NCBI GenBank assembly: GCA_028287115.1
Contig: JAQBQF010000291.1
Span: 1-56,738, forward strand
DNA from: Myxococcales bacterium
GTDB lineage: Bacteria; Myxococcota_A; Polyangia; Haliangiales; Haliangiaceae
Length of the DNA: 56,738 nt
Direction of reading: 5' to 3'
The position numbers and the translations under genes were made by a program. Below are positions 35,024 through 46,286 of the stretch, piece by piece; within the stretch, counting starts at the first letter, position 1; the number at the start of each line of letters is the position of its first letter. A model generated the notes under the pieces. The model searched no databases. It worked only from the letters and a program-made list of their open reading frames with translations, and was not told the origin of the DNA.

Positions 35024-35161
35024 GTCAACCGTTCCCGTCAACCGTTCCCGTTCCAGCAGACCGTTCCCGTTCAACCGTCTCATCCCGAAGATCAACGCGC
35101 AGCTTCGCAACGCCGCGCTCGCAAGTTGCAAGCTCGCGTTGCCTGAGTTGAGACCCGTCCC

Positions 35162-35896
<735 letters not shown>

Positions 35897-35942
35897 GCCG
35901 CGACCGTACCATGTGCGAGAAAGTCGGCTATCGTCTGAGTCG

Positions 35943-36428
35943 ATGGTCGCGCCGATCCGGCTGAGTCTCCCAGGCACACTCCGCTATCGCGCACTCGCGG
36001 TACGGGCGGTGGCCGAGGCAGCACGGTTGGTCTCCGGCTCCACCCAGCGAGATCCGAAGGACCCGCTCACCCACGATGTGCGCGATCCGTTCGACACCGC
36101 GGTCGTTTCGGCGTTCTCCGAAATCTATAACAACGTCGCGATTCACGCGTATCAGCGGAAGGGCGGCGGATTGATCGAGATCCTGATGACGATCTCCGAG
36201 CGCGAGCTCGTGATCGAAGTGAAGGATCACGGGCAGCCATTCGATATCGACGAGGTCGCCCCGCTGCCGACCGACCTCGACGAGGCCTCGCTCCCCGAGG
36301 GGGGCATGGGCATTCACATTGCGAAGACGATGCTCGACGAGATGACTTACGAACCCGGACCGCCGAATTTGTGGCGGCTGTTGAAACGCCTGCCGCAGAA
36401 CCACGTGATCTCCACCGGGAGGAGCTAA
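35943..36428 (+). CDS. RsbW/SpoIIAB-like anti-sigma kinase (HATPase_c)
   Basis: The protein has 161 residues. It shows the GHKL ATP site of anti-sigma serine kinases: N-box AFSEIYNNVAIHAYQ (about 58-72), G1 VKDHGQPFDIDE (about 96-107) and G2 EGGMGIHIAKTMLDE (about 119-133). Its STAS partner starts at the next base after its stop. It would phosphorylate that partner and bind an unknown target, which may be a sigma factor or an enzyme. It leads an operon of exopolysaccharide genes, so it may tune their expression or activity. Confidence 0.88.
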   Translation: MVAPIRLSLPGTLRYRALAVRAVAEAARLVSGSTQRDPKDPLTHDVRDPFDTAVVSAFSEIYNNVAIHAYQRKGGGLIEILMTISERELVIEVKDHGQPFDIDEVAPLPTDLDEASLPEGGMGIHIAKTMLDEMTYEPGPPNLWRLLKRLPQNHVISTGRS

Positions 36429-36734
36429 GTGACCCAGCCCTACGACGTCCAACGCACGAACAGCGAGACCAAGCTCACGGTCCGCGGGTCGCTCGATATC
36501 AACACCGCTTCGCAGCTCGCCGAAGAGATCGACCGGATTGTCGGGCACAAGCCCACGAAGGTAGTCGTCGATCTATCGGGCCTCGATCTGATCGACAGCT
36601 CCGGTGTCGCCGCGCTCGTGAAGCTCTATAAAGGTGTTCGCGGGATCAACGGCGTGGTGATGATGACGGGAGCGCGCGATCAGCCGCTCGCGATCTTCAA
36701 GTTGTTGCGAATGGACAAGGTCTTCAACCTCTAA
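36429..36734 (+). CDS. STAS-domain anti-sigma factor antagonist
   Basis: GTG 36429 directly follows the RsbW-like stop. The 101-residue STAS fold has the family core VVVDLSGLDLIDSSGVAALV, with the phospho-acceptor serine being Ser57 or Ser58. It should be phosphorylated by the upstream kinase and dephosphorylated by a SpoIIE-type phosphatase, for instance the one at 25667-27415. That link is inference from family roles. Confidence 0.92.
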   Translation: MTQPYDVQRTNSETKLTVRGSLDINTASQLAEEIDRIVGHKPTKVVVDLSGLDLIDSSGVAALVKLYKGVRGINGVVMMTGARDQPLAIFKLLRMDKVFNL

Positions 36735-36737
36735 GCT

Positions 36738-37916
36738 TTGCGCGTCCTCGCGATCACGAAGATCTTTCCGAACGCCGCCGAACCGCTTTCGGCGCCGTTC
36801 AATCGCCAGCAGTTCGCGGCGCTGCGCGAACGTTGCGACCTCGAGGTGATGGCGACGATTCCGTGGTTTCCCGGTGCCAGCCTGGTCCAGCGGTGGTCGA
36901 GCGCGGGCAAGCTCGCGGCCGTTCCCAGGCGCGAGACGATCGTCGGCATCGCGGTTTCGCATCCGCGCACGCTGTACGTGCCGCGGCTCGCGCACGTCGC
37001 GTGGGGTCCGCTGTATGCGGCGTCGATCGCGCCGGCCCTCGCGGCGTATCGCGGCAAGGTCGACGTCGTGCTCGGATCGTGGGCGTATCCGGACGGCTTT
37101 GCCGCGGTGATCGCGGCGAAGCTGCTGCGCGTGCCGTGCGTCGTGAAACTACACGGCTCCGACATCAACGTGATCGCGAAGCTGCCCGGTCCGCGCGCGC
37201 TCACCGTGTGGGCGTTGCCGCAGGCCGCGCGCGTCGTCGCGGTCAGTCGTGCGCTCGCCGACGAGGTGATCGCGCTCGGAGTGCGAGCCGATCGCGTCCG
37301 GATCGTGATGAACGGTGTCGATGCGGACTTGTTCAAACCCGGCGATCGCGCAGCCGCGCGCGCGGAGCTCGGGCTACGGGCCGGTCCGCTCGCGGTGTAC
37401 GTCGGTAACCTAAAACCCGAGAAGGGCGTCGGTGATCTCGCCCGCGCGTGGCCCGTTGTCCTCGACCAAGTGCCGGATGCGACCCTCGCGATCATCGGCG
37501 GCGGCGCGTTGCGCGGCGAGCTCGAAGCCATGGCGAAGCCGTACGGCGATCGCGTCAAGATCGTCGGGCCGCAACCGCTCGAGCGCGTTCCGCTGTGGAT
37601 GGCGGCGTGCGATGTGCTGACGCTGCCGAGTCACAACGAGGGCACGCCGAACGTCGTGCTCGAAGCGCTCGCGAGCGGACGCCGCGTCGTCGCGAGCTCG
37701 GTCGGTGGCATCCCCGATTTGATCACGCAGAGTACGCTCGGCACGCTCGTCCCCGCGAAGGACGAAGCGGCGCTCGCCGCCGCGCTCGCGGTCGCCTTAC
37801 GCACGCCTTATGATCCGGCCGAAGTCGCGCGACTCGGCGCACGCGGCGGGTGGGCGGCGAGCGCTACCGCACTGCATGCCGTGCTGGCGGATGCCGCGGG
37901 TGCTACGGTCGCGTGA
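36738..37916 (+). CDS. Glycosyltransferase family 4
   Basis: TTG 36738, 3 bp after the STAS gene, gives 392 residues. GT-B signatures are clear: N-terminal FPNAAEPLSAPFNRQQFAAL, VVKLHGSDINVIAKLPGPRA, VRIVMNGVDADLFKPGDRAA, AVYVGNLKPEKGVGDLARAW, and the donor-site EX7E in HNEGTPNVVLEALASGRRVV. It probably adds a hexose to a lipid-linked repeat unit on the cytoplasmic face. The exact donor and linkage cannot be read from the sequence. Confidence 0.93.
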   Translation: MRVLAITKIFPNAAEPLSAPFNRQQFAALRERCDLEVMATIPWFPGASLVQRWSSAGKLAAVPRRETIVGIAVSHPRTLYVPRLAHVAWGPLYAASIAPALAAYRGKVDVVLGSWAYPDGFAAVIAAKLLRVPCVVKLHGSDINVIAKLPGPRALTVWALPQAARVVAVSRALADEVIALGVRADRVRIVMNGVDADLFKPGDRAAARAELGLRAGPLAVYVGNLKPEKGVGDLARAWPVVLDQVPDATLAIIGGGALRGELEAMAKPYGDRVKIVGPQPLERVPLWMAACDVLTLPSHNEGTPNVVLEALASGRRVVASSVGGIPDLITQSTLGTLVPAKDEAALAAALAVALRTPYDPAEVARLGARGGWAASATALHAVLADAAGATVA

Positions 37917-37919
37917 TTG

Positions 37920-39035
37920 ATGCGCGCCCAGCTCGAGAACGCCACCGACGAGTGGTTCGAGTCTGAAGAATCGACGCGCGCCTCGATGATCCGCGAGGTT
38001 CAGCGCATTCGGCGGCGAACGCGGGTTCGTCCGATCCCGGTGTTGCTGCTCGCGATCGCGATCACCGGCCTCATCACGTGGAAGATCGCGACGCGCCAGC
38101 ACGTGATCGAAGCCGAGGTCGTGTTGCTCCTCACCGAAGGCTCACTTTCGGCAAAGCACAACGGCATTCCGGTCGAGGAGCTGCGGGAGTACGTCGCGAA
38201 CGTCCTCCTGCCGAACGATAAGCTCGCGAAGCTCATCGAGGAGAAGCAGCTCTTCAAGCTACGCACTGCGTTCACGATGCAGGACGCGATCAAGGAGGTC
38301 CGCGAGCAGATCGACATCCAGATCTGGAAGAATTCGTTCGTGTACTTCGATGAAGACGCCTCTTCCGCGGAGCACTCGGCTCGCATTGGCATCACATTCG
38401 CAGATACAGACGCGGACCGCGTGTATGTCGTTGCACGTGAGCTAGGCCAGATCATCGTGCGAACCGCCACCGAAAATCGCCAAGAGATGTCGAAGTTACT
38501 CGCCGCGAACATCGTGCGCCTGCGCGACCAGCTCTCGAAGAGCTTGCAGGCAAACGAGGCCGAACGCGCGGCAAAGCAACTGGCAGTGACCAAGGCGCGC
38601 GCCGATCACAAGCCTGCGATCGCCGAGATCCTGAACATGCAGATCGCCGAGCTCGTGCGCGAGCGGAAGTCGCTCTCGAAGCAGCTGGCCGACATCGTGC
38701 AGAGTCGCGACGCCGTTGCCGACAAGATTACCGAGGCGGGTCTCGACATGTCGCTGACCGTCGTGGAAGAGCGCCCGCCGGATCGGCCCGAGCATCACAC
38801 GTTCGCGATGATGATGATGCTCGTCGTCGTCGCGGTCGGTGCGCTGCTCGGATCGGCACTCCTCATGGGCGCCTTCGATTCGCGAGTCCACGACATCGAT
38901 GACGTGGAACGACTTGGACTTCCCGTGTTAGGCCATGTCCCCGCGTTCCCGGGCGACGAGGTCGGATCTCTCACCGTACGTGGCGCGTCGCGCGCTCGTG
39001 TACCATTGTTCAAGCGATGGCGCTCGCACCGATAA
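37920..39035 (+). CDS. Wzz/GumC-like polysaccharide co-polymerase, short form
   Basis: ATG 37920 gives 371 residues, 3 bp after the glycosyltransferase stop. TM1 (about 38-57, IPVLLLAIAITGLITWKIAT) and TM2 (about 290-312, FAMMMMLVVVAVGALLGSAL) bracket a periplasmic region with a long coiled coil (about 180-265, e.g. RLRDQLSKSLQANEAERAAK). The C-terminal cytoplasmic tail (VHDIDDVERLGLPVLGHVPA) matches the end of chain-length regulators. The last 19 nt overlap the next gene, which encodes a second protein of the same class. Confidence 0.85.
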   Translation: MRAQLENATDEWFESEESTRASMIREVQRIRRRTRVRPIPVLLLAIAITGLITWKIATRQHVIEAEVVLLLTEGSLSAKHNGIPVEELREYVANVLLPNDKLAKLIEEKQLFKLRTAFTMQDAIKEVREQIDIQIWKNSFVYFDEDASSAEHSARIGITFADTDADRVYVVARELGQIIVRTATENRQEMSKLLAANIVRLRDQLSKSLQANEAERAAKQLAVTKARADHKPAIAEILNMQIAELVRERKSLSKQLADIVQSRDAVADKITEAGLDMSLTVVEERPPDRPEHHTFAMMMMLVVVAVGALLGSALLMGAFDSRVHDIDDVERLGLPVLGHVPAFPGDEVGSLTVRGASRARVPLFKRWRSHR

Positions 39036-40525
39036 CCCCACGTGACCGTCTGGAGCGACTGGTCGATCTCGGCCGGAAGACGCTCCGTTATTCGTGGCTG
39101 ATTGCCGTGTTCGCGGTCGGCGGCGGTGCGCTGTCGCTCGTGTTCGCGCTGACGCGCGCGCGCAGCTACACCGCGGAGGCCGTGCTCGGCTACGAAGAGA
39201 AGATCCAGTCGAGCGTGCTGTCGAATCGCGAAGAAGCCGTCAATCGGTTCCTCGGCGATCGATATCGCGAGCTCCTGATGGCGCGGCCGCAGCTGATCCA
39301 AGTGATCGAGGATCCAAAGCTGAATCCGTACCCCGACATCGCCGACCCCTCGCTCGCTCTCGAGAAATTTCGCCAGGCCGTGAAGTTCGACTCGAAGGGC
39401 GGCGCCAACTTCAAGATCACGTTCACCGATACCGATCCGGATCGCGCGAAGGCCGTCACGGATCGGTTGACGAGGCTACTCCAGGACAAAGATGAGGCCA
39501 TGCGCAGCCAGCAGGCGCAGAACACCGTCGCGTTCGCGACTGCGCAGAAAGAAGAGTCCGCGGCCGAGCTGCGCAAGCGCGAGCAAGCGCTCGCGGAGTT
39601 CCTCGCGAAGCATCCCGAATTCGCGCAGGATCAGAATCAGGCGTCTGCCGAGGGCGCCGGGATCCGCGCGATTCGCAACAAACCGGCGACCGGCAACACC
39701 CGGCTCGACGTCCTCGATCGCCAGCGTGCGCGCTTGCAGGCGCGACTCGACGCGCCGCCCGATGCACCGCCGATCCGGGTCTCCGCGCCACCGACGCCGG
39801 AGAAGATCGCCGCGGAAGCCGCGGTTCAAGATGCGCAACGCGAGGTCGTCTCCGCGCAGCGCGAGCTCGAAGACGCGCTGTCGAAGTACACCGAGAAGCA
39901 TCCATCGGTGATCAAGGCCCAGGAGCGCGTCGCGTTTGCCAAGCAGCATCTGCGCGAGGCGAAGGCGGCCGTGCCGCCCGATACCGAGATGGCCGTGGCG
40001 CCGGCGACGCCCGCCGATCGCACGAAGATCCAGAAAGACCTCGCGGTGATTCAGTCGCAGATCGCGGACGAGCAGAAACGAAGTGGCAGCAATCAAACGA
40101 CCGCCGATCAGAGCGCGCAGTGGGTGGTCAAGCTCGAGACGCAGTACACCGAGCTTCGCCGTGGCGTGACCGAACAGCGCGAGACCGTCGAGTCGCTCGC
40201 CGACAGCGTGCGCCGCGCGCAGATCGACGCGAGTGCGAAGGCTGCAGAAGGCGGCGGCGGACGATTGACCGTGATCAACCCTGCCGAGAAGCCGGCGCAT
40301 CCGACCGGACCCGGCAAGACCGTCTTCTTGCTCGCCGGCATGGTGCTGTTCCTGACGCTCGGCGGAACGCTCGCGATCGGTCTCGCGGTGATCGACGACC
40401 GCCTGTATCGACGCGCCGATATCGATCAGCTCGGAATCGCGGTCCTAGCGGTGATTCCGCCGGCGAGGATTCGCGCTCCCCACCGGCCGAAGATGCCGAA
40501 CAAGCCCGAAAAGGACGGCTCGTGA
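39017..40525 (+). CDS. Wzz/GumC-like polysaccharide co-polymerase, long form
   Basis: The protein has 502 residues. TM1 (about 26-47, SWLIAVFAVGGGALSLVFAL) is followed by SYTAEAVLGYEEKI, a periplasmic segment with a GNVR-type coiled coil (about 160-330) and TM2 (about 440-462, VFLLAGMVLFLTLGGTLAIG), and the short cytoplasmic tail ends RADIDQLGIAVLAVIPPARI. Its stop overlaps the BY-kinase-like start (GTGA). Together with the previous gene it forms a probable chain-length and export complex. It is unusual to have two co-polymerases back to back; they may be heteromeric. Confidence 0.9.
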   Translation: MALAPITPRDRLERLVDLGRKTLRYSWLIAVFAVGGGALSLVFALTRARSYTAEAVLGYEEKIQSSVLSNREEAVNRFLGDRYRELLMARPQLIQVIEDPKLNPYPDIADPSLALEKFRQAVKFDSKGGANFKITFTDTDPDRAKAVTDRLTRLLQDKDEAMRSQQAQNTVAFATAQKEESAAELRKREQALAEFLAKHPEFAQDQNQASAEGAGIRAIRNKPATGNTRLDVLDRQRARLQARLDAPPDAPPIRVSAPPTPEKIAAEAAVQDAQREVVSAQRELEDALSKYTEKHPSVIKAQERVAFAKQHLREAKAAVPPDTEMAVAPATPADRTKIQKDLAVIQSQIADEQKRSGSNQTTADQSAQWVVKLETQYTELRRGVTEQRETVESLADSVRRAQIDASAKAAEGGGGRLTVINPAEKPAHPTGPGKTVFLLAGMVLFLTLGGTLAIGLAVIDDRLYRRADIDQLGIAVLAVIPPARIRAPHRPKMPNKPEKDGS

Positions 40526-41433
40526 CGAAGCGACCAGGTTCAGGAACCGGACGGTTTGGCGATGGGCCGCAGGGCGCGCCCCTGCCGCTCGTGACGCAAG
40601 CGATGGCACCGCTCGACGATCCGGGCGCGACCCGGATCGATAATCCACTCGCTCGGATCGTCGATCCCGCGCTCGTCGGCGTCCGCGCCGATGCTGCGCC
40701 GACGGTGTTCGGCAAGGTGACCGCGATGGCCTCGCCGCAACCGAAATTGATCTCGCCCGCGGGCCCGCCGCCGGAGATCGGGCTGACCCAGCACGCGCTA
40801 CCGGCCGACGAGAGGCCGGATCCGCGGCTCGTCCTCATGCTCGATCCGGACTCCGAGCGCGCCGCGGCATTCCGCGTCCTGCGACATCACCTGCTCGAGG
40901 TCGGCCGACCGCAGGTGATCATCGTCTCGAGCGCCCGACCCGGCGACGGCAAGACGACCACCGCGCTGAACCTCGCCCTCGCCCTCGCGGAGTGTGGTCG
41001 CGCGAAGGTCCTGCTCGCCGAAGCCCACATGCGCCGGCCGCAGCTCGCGAACATCTTCAAGTGCATTCCACCGTGGTGCTTCGCCGAGCAGCTCGCGGCT
41101 CACCGCCATCAACCGATGTTGCCGTGGAGCCTCGTCGAGATCCCGCAGGTGTGGTTGCACATCGCGCCGGTCAGCCCGCGGCTCGAGAAGACGCAATTGC
41201 TCGACGCTCCCGCGTTCGCGATCGCGATCGACCGGCTGCGGCTCGCGGGCTACGATCACATCGTGATCGACGCGCCGCCGGTACTCGGCTCCGCCGACGT
41301 CAACCTGATGGCCGATGCCGCCGACGCCGTCCTGCTCGCGGTCCGCGCGCGGCACTCGACGTCTCGCGATCTGCGCAAGGCGATCGATCAGATCGGCGCG
41401 AGCAAGGTCGTCGGCACCGTGATCGTCGAGTAG
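40522..41433 (+). CDS. BY-kinase/CpsD-like P-loop ATPase with degenerate Walker A'
   Basis: GTG 40522 gives 303 residues. After a Pro-rich N-terminal extension of about 110 residues comes the ATPase: Walker A ARPGDGKTTTALNLALALAE, then VLLAEAHMRRPQL where BY-kinases have the Walker A' ID-A-D-RRP, and Walker B YDHIVIDAPPVLGSADVN. The two usual A' acidic residues appear as Glu and His. No C-terminal Tyr cluster is present (it ends KVVGTVIVE). So it may bind ATP and regulate the co-polymerases without being an autokinase. It directly abuts the convergent DUF4091-like gene (stops at adjacent bases). Confidence 0.85.
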   Translation: MTKRPGSGTGRFGDGPQGAPLPLVTQAMAPLDDPGATRIDNPLARIVDPALVGVRADAAPTVFGKVTAMASPQPKLISPAGPPPEIGLTQHALPADERPDPRLVLMLDPDSERAAAFRVLRHHLLEVGRPQVIIVSSARPGDGKTTTALNLALALAECGRAKVLLAEAHMRRPQLANIFKCIPPWCFAEQLAAHRHQPMLPWSLVEIPQVWLHIAPVSPRLEKTQLLDAPAFAIAIDRLRLAGYDHIVIDAPPVLGSADVNLMADAADAVLLAVRARHSTSRDLRKAIDQIGASKVVGTVIVE

Positions 41434-42990
41434 CTACTTCGGGACACAAGGCTCGGCGAGCTCGAGCAGCTTGCGATGCGCCGCGTCCCACGGTTGATCT
41501 TCCGAGGGCCACGCCGTCGAGCCGTGATCGGCGGCATCACCGAGTGCACGGGGGACGAGCGACGCGGCGAGCTTCGCCGTGGCTTCGGGTGCACAGCGAG
41601 ACGCGACATCGAGAAGCGCACGATCCTGAACCGCGCGGCGGATCGCGGCGAGGCGCAGCGTCGGCCGGCAGGGTTGTTCGGCATCGCCGGGAACCGCGAG
41701 CACGCCGTCGCGATTTCCGTGATCTTCGCCATCGTCGAAGGTGACCGCGTCTTCGTGCGACAGCGCGCGACCGGGCAGCGGCGCACCTTTGCGATTGTGC
41801 CGATCGTGCCAGTACAGCGCGTCCCACACGTACCAGACCGGAATGTGCCAGCGCCACGCGATGAAGCCCCACGTGCGCGGCCCGGGTGCGGGCGCGTCGA
41901 GCACCATCGAGCCGGCATGCGGAGGCGCACCGTTGTACGTCCACCGCGAGACCCGATCCGTCAGGTGCGGCTTGAGTGTGATGAAGAGATCGACCGCATC
42001 GCCGTACTCGGGGCGAGGCTCGTCGGTGACCGCGAACATGAAGTGACCGGAGCCGGTCGCGCGTGTCGCCTCTGCGAGCGCCCGGACCTTCGCGCGCGCT
42101 GCAGGAGTGCGCGGCTCGTCGACCGGGATCGCGAACGGGATCTGGCTCGTGCCGGTGGTGTTGGCGATCCACGCGCGAACCGCGGCTCCGAGCGTCGCGA
42201 CATCGTCGGGTAACAGCGCCGGGACGTACGGGAAGCCTTCGAGCAGCGACTTGCGCGCGTTCCAGGCGGTCGGCGGAAGATCGGGAGACAACACGATCCC
42301 GAACGACCGAAACATCGCGATGCAACGAGTCTCGTCGGAAGACGGCGCAGCGACGCTCGACTCCGTCGCGAACCCTGACCACGCGAATTCCCGCGGATCC
42401 TCGTATGCCCAGATCCACGGCGTCTTGTCGACCGGCGGGAGCTCCACGGATGACACCGCGAGCGTCACCGGGATCCGGCGCGATCCGATCGCGAGCTCGC
42501 CGAGATGCGCTCCCGACGAGGCGGTGTTGGCGATCGCGATCTCGAAGTAGGCTTCTTGCTTCGGCTCCGCCGCCGGCACGATCTCGTCGAGATACGTACC
42601 GGCACCCAGGCTCCCGCCGTACATCCCCGTCGAAGGCCGCTTGACCGTCGCGGGAGCGAGCGCGAAGCCGTGAACATCGGTCCCTTCGATCGCGAGCTTG
42701 ATCGCCGGTGCGGCCTCGTCGCGCGACAGCACCTGGATCGCGAGTACCTCGCCGCGTGCTCCCGTCAGCTCCACTCGATCGCCGTGGAGGAACGGCGACG
42801 TCTCCGGCAGCGGCGCGCCCCGCGGAGCGCGGTAGGACTCGCTGACCACTTGCAGCCGCGGACCGTGATGTTGGGCCTTGCATGCCACGAGCGCGAGCGC
42901 ACACGTGGCTGTTCCGCACAGCATGGCGAGGGCGCGAGCGACACGCGATACCACCGTGAGAGGCACGGTGTGGGTTTCCACGGATGCCAT
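41434..42990 (-). CDS. DUF4091-like glycoside-hydrolase-type lipoprotein
   Basis: ATG 42990 (MASVETHTVPLTV) gives 518 residues with a lipoprotein signal whose lipobox is LVAC at about residue 37. A beta-rich N-terminal half (GDRVELTGARGEVLAIQVLS, ELAIGSRRIPVTLAVSSVEL) leads to a TIM-barrel-like C-terminal half typical of DUF4091 proteins (SRWTYNGAPPHAGSM, RTWGFIAWRWHIPVWYVWDA). DUF4091 is thought to be a glycosidase-related family; the substrate is unproven. Oriented against the exopolysaccharide genes, it may process the same polymer. Confidence 0.8.
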   Translation of the reverse strand: MASVETHTVPLTVVSRVARALAMLCGTATCALALVACKAQHHGPRLQVVSESYRAPRGAPLPETSPFLHGDRVELTGARGEVLAIQVLSRDEAAPAIKLAIEGTDVHGFALAPATVKRPSTGMYGGSLGAGTYLDEIVPAAEPKQEAYFEIAIANTASSGAHLGELAIGSRRIPVTLAVSSVELPPVDKTPWIWAYEDPREFAWSGFATESSVAAPSSDETRCIAMFRSFGIVLSPDLPPTAWNARKSLLEGFPYVPALLPDDVATLGAAVRAWIANTTGTSQIPFAIPVDEPRTPAARAKVRALAEATRATGSGHFMFAVTDEPRPEYGDAVDLFITLKPHLTDRVSRWTYNGAPPHAGSMVLDAPAPGPRTWGFIAWRWHIPVWYVWDALYWHDRHNRKGAPLPGRALSHEDAVTFDDGEDHGNRDGVLAVPGDAEQPCRPTLRLAAIRRAVQDRALLDVASRCAPEATAKLAASLVPRALGDAADHGSTAWPSEDQPWDAAHRKLLELAEPCVPK

Positions 42991-43014
42991 GCGTCGAGTA
43001 CCTTTTGTCGTCGA

Positions 43015-44168
43015 GTGAACACGCCGATCGTAGCCTTTGCCAAGGATTGGCACGAGGATCCAACCTCGAATCATCACGTCTTGCGCGAGCTCGCGAAGAC
43101 GCGGCGTGTGCTGTGGCTGAACTCGATAGCAACCCGTACGCCGAAGCTGTCGAGTGGCCGCGACTTGAGCAAGATCACGCGCAAGCTCGGAGAGTTCGCG
43201 CGCGGGCCGATCAACGTCGAGAACGACTTGTGGGTGTTCAGCCCGCTCGCGTTGCCGATGCCGCATAGCTCGATCGCGCGGTCGATCAACCGCCAGATCC
43301 TGCGCGCGACGCTTCGCGGGCTTCGGTTGAAGCTCGGCATCAAAGAGTTCCAGCTCTGGACGTTTCTGCCCAATGTCGCCGACTACGTCGGGACGCTCGG
43401 CGAGCAACTGTCCGTCTACTACTGCGTCGACGAATGGTCGATGTTCAGTTACCTCGACCGAGCGCAGACGGTCGCCGCCGAGCGCTCGCTGCTGAACAAG
43501 GTCGACGCGGTGTTCGCGATCAACGGCGCCCTCGCCGACGCCAAGCGAGCGATCAACCCGAGCACGTTCGTCTCGCCCCACGGCGTCGACCATGCGCTGT
43601 TCGCGCGCGCGCTCGAAGACGGTGTGGCAATTCCTACGGATCTCGCAGCGTTGCCGAGCCCGCGGATCGGGTTCTACGGCACGCTGCAAGATTGGGTCGA
43701 CCTCGACCTGGTCGCGCACGTCGCACGCGCGCGGCCGCAATGGTCGATCGCGCTGATCGGCCAAGCCCTCGGGGACGTGTCCGCGGTGCGCGGTCTACCT
43801 AACGTTCATCTCCTGGGGCAGAAGAAGCACCACGAGTTGCCCGCTTATTGCAAAGGCTTCGACGTCGGCACGATCCCCTATCGCATCGACGAGCGCATGA
43901 CCTACGTCAACCCACTCAAGCTTCGCGAGTACCTCTCCGCCGGAGTGCCCGTCGTCTCGACGGCCGTTCCCGAGGTCGTTCGCTACGGCCACCTCGCCGC
44001 GGTCGCGAAGACCGGCGACGAGTGGGTGACCGCGATCGAGCGTGCACTCGCCGCGAGTACTCCCGCCGAGCGTGCCGCACGTTCGGCATCGATGAAGAGT
44101 GAAACTTGGTCCGCGCGCGTCGCGGAAGTCTCGCGTACTGTCGACGATATCGCAGAGAGGAAGAGATC

Positions 44169-44172
<4 letters not shown>
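43015..44172 (+). CDS. Glycosyltransferase, GT4-like (TuaH-type)
   Basis: GTG 43015 gives 385 residues. The GT-B two-lobe pattern is seen: N-terminal AFAKDWHEDPTSNHHVLREL, SVYYCVDEWSMFSYLDRAQ, then FVSPHGVDHALFARALEDG and the C-terminal donor lobe HLLGQKKHHELPAYCKGFD and KLREYLSAGVPVVSTAVPEV. TuaH-type enzymes act in teichuronic acid or exopolysaccharide synthesis. Its ATGA overlap with the next gene marks an operon. The donor sugar is unknown. Confidence 0.88.
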
Positions 44173-46250
<2,078 letters not shown>

Positions 46251-46286
46251 TCTCGGGGCTGCTTCGAGATTCGCCGGCGCCGAAGC

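Noticed and set aside
34514..35131. N-terminal extension of the third IVP-type protein through the Gly-Asn/Gly-Ser repeat
   Set aside because: The frame is open only because the hexamer array has no stops. The family start and an AGGAG ribosome site point to ATG 34513.
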